A DNA stretch of 5,383 bases from Anaerolineaceae bacterium (GTDB taxonomy: Bacteria > Chloroflexota > Anaerolineae > JAAYZQ01). The DNA lies in assembly GCA_012514775.1 (NCBI GenBank), contig JAAYZQ010000234.1, forward strand, positions 1 to 5,383, given 5' to 3'. Shown one piece after another: positions 4,485 through 5,383 of the stretch. Under the pieces are notes generated by a model that saw only the letters and a list, made by a program, of their open reading frames with translations, was not told where the DNA came from and did not search any database. The translations under genes were made by a program, and so were the position numbers. Numbering within the stretch: position 1 is the stretch's first letter; the number at the start of each line of letters is the position of its first letter.

Positions 4485-5383
4485 ATGAGTCGCAAGCGCA
4501 TGCCGCTGTGGCTGCAGGGGCTGGCAGCCGTTGCCTTGATCCTGGCCCTGGGGGCCGGGCCGGGAGGTGTCGCGGCGCAGCCGCCCGGCGTCGACATTCG
4601 CGTGAACCGCGTCGTGGCGTCGGGCCTGGACCGGCCCGTGCTGGTGACCCACGCCGGAGACGGATCGGGCCGGCTGTTCGTCGTCGAACAGGGGGGCCTC
4701 ATCCGCATCGTCGAGGATCACGCCCTGCTGCCCGTTCCCTTCCTGGACCTGAGCCAACTGGTGATCTCGGGCGGCGAGCAGGGGCTCCTGGGCCTGGCCT
4801 TCCACCCGGAGTACGCGTCCAACGGATACTTTTACGTCAACTACACGCGGGTAGAGGATGGGGCGACGGTCGTCGCCCGCTACAGCGTCTCGGCGGCCGA
4901 CCCCAACGTCGCCGACCCGGGGAGCGCCGTGCCGATCCTGACGGTCCCCCAGCCGGCGCCCAACCACAACGGCGGCCACCTGGCCTTTGGACCGAACGAC
5001 GGCTACCTGTACATCGGCATGGGCGACGGCGGCGGAGCGGGCGACCCGGACGAAAACGCCCAGGACGTCGCCACACTGCTGGGGGCGCTGCTGCGGCTGG
5101 ACGTGGACGGCGGCACGCCCTATGCCATCCCGGCCGACAATCCCTTTGCCGCCACCGCCGGCGCCGACGAGATCTGGGACTATGGCCTGCGCAATCCATG
5201 GCGCTTTTCCTTCGACCTGGATACAGGAGACCTGTACATCGGCGACGTGGGGCAGGCCGCGTGGGAAGAGATCGACTACCACGGGGCCGGCACCCCGGGC
5301 GGCGTCAACTTTGGCTGGGACTGCCGGGAGGGCACCCACGACTACGAGTTCACCGCCGAATGCGCCGCCGCGACGCTGACGGA
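4485..5383 (+). CDS. Secreted PQQ-dependent glucose/sorbosone-type dehydrogenase (partial, C-terminus off window)
   Basis: The frame is open for 299 codons to the right edge. ATG at 4485 follows GGAGGT at a four-base spacing. Residues 1-31 are a signal peptide: basic start (MSRKR), hydrophobic core (LAAVALILAL) and a likely cut after VAA before Gln32, so the enzyme is exported. The mature part is the six-bladed beta-propeller of the glucose/sorbosone dehydrogenase family: RPVLVTHAGDGSGRLFVVEQGG (50-71), EQGLLGLAFHPEY (98-110), NHNGGHLAFGP (160-170), YLYIGMGDGG (174-183), GLRNPWRFSFD (234-244) and YIGDVGQAAWEEID (251-264). His161 and Arg236 match the catalytic His144 and Arg228 of soluble glucose dehydrogenase, and Asp181 probably matches Asp163. 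Cys280 and Cys293 may form a disulfide. The family oxidises the C1 hydroxyl of sugars with PQQ, but many members are uncharacterised, so the substrate is open. The C-terminal PQQ-contacting part is not visible. Confidence 0.93.
   Translation, partial: MSRKRMPLWLQGLAAVALILALGAGPGGVAAQPPGVDIRVNRVVASGLDRPVLVTHAGDGSGRLFVVEQGGLIRIVEDHALLPVPFLDLSQLVISGGEQGLLGLAFHPEYASNGYFYVNYTRVEDGATVVARYSVSAADPNVADPGSAVPILTVPQPAPNHNGGHLAFGPNDGYLYIGMGDGGGAGDPDENAQDVATLLGALLRLDVDGGTPYAIPADNPFAATAGADEIWDYGLRNPWRFSFDLDTGDLYIGDVGQAAWEEIDYHGAGTPGGVNFGWDCREGTHDYEFTAECAAATLT

Noticed and set aside
4323..5339. 338-codon open frame on the minus strand
   Set aside because: It is antisense to the sugar dehydrogenase gene, whose plus frame has a signal peptide, motifs, ribosome site and promoter. 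The minus frame has none of these.

Overview
The window is GC-rich bacterial DNA with tightly packed genes. It carries the front of a fermentation/energy operon and, across a divergent regulatory region, the start of a secreted oxidoreductase. Gene content (acetate kinase next to a biotin-dependent carboxyltransferase and an OadG-type membrane subunit, a DUF1361 protein, a secreted PQQ-type sugar dehydrogenase) and codon style suggest an environmental anaerobe or facultative anaerobe. Chloroflexota (Anaerolineae-like) is my best guess, but no marker gene is present and this is inference.

Minus strand, read right to left: a six-helix DUF1361 membrane protein (3314-3988) has its own promoter. 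Next comes a 226-bp gap holding a strong promoter and a GC-rich leader hairpin, then acetate kinase (1870-3087). After 50 bp comes the 517-residue carboxyltransferase subunit of a methylmalonyl-CoA decarboxylase or propionyl-CoA carboxylase (266-1819). After 17 bp comes an OadG/MmdD-like small membrane subunit (1-248, GTG start), which runs off the left edge. The order carboxyltransferase then OadG is that of sodium-pumping methylmalonyl-CoA decarboxylases, so the biotin carrier and the membrane beta subunit are predicted just beyond the left edge. With acetate kinase in front, the module could link acyl-CoA metabolism to ATP (acyl phosphate to acid plus ATP) and to a sodium gradient.

Plus strand: from 4485 to the right edge runs an open frame of 299 codons with a signal peptide and the glucose/sorbosone dehydrogenase (PQQ) fold motifs. 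It has a near-consensus sigma-70 promoter (TTGACA, 17 bp, TATGAT) at 4356-4384.

The 496-bp intergenic region (3989-4484) is the least ordinary part. It holds two divergent promoters, a 64-bp nested palindrome built of two near-identical hairpins (4197-4260), and duplicated sequence blocks on both sides of that palindrome. One block is a copy of the TTGACA-containing -35 region, and its expected -10 position is occupied by the palindrome. I see no RNA genes, CRISPR array or transposase. I did not find a clear new biological system; the palindrome with its duplicated flanks is the best candidate for something undescribed.
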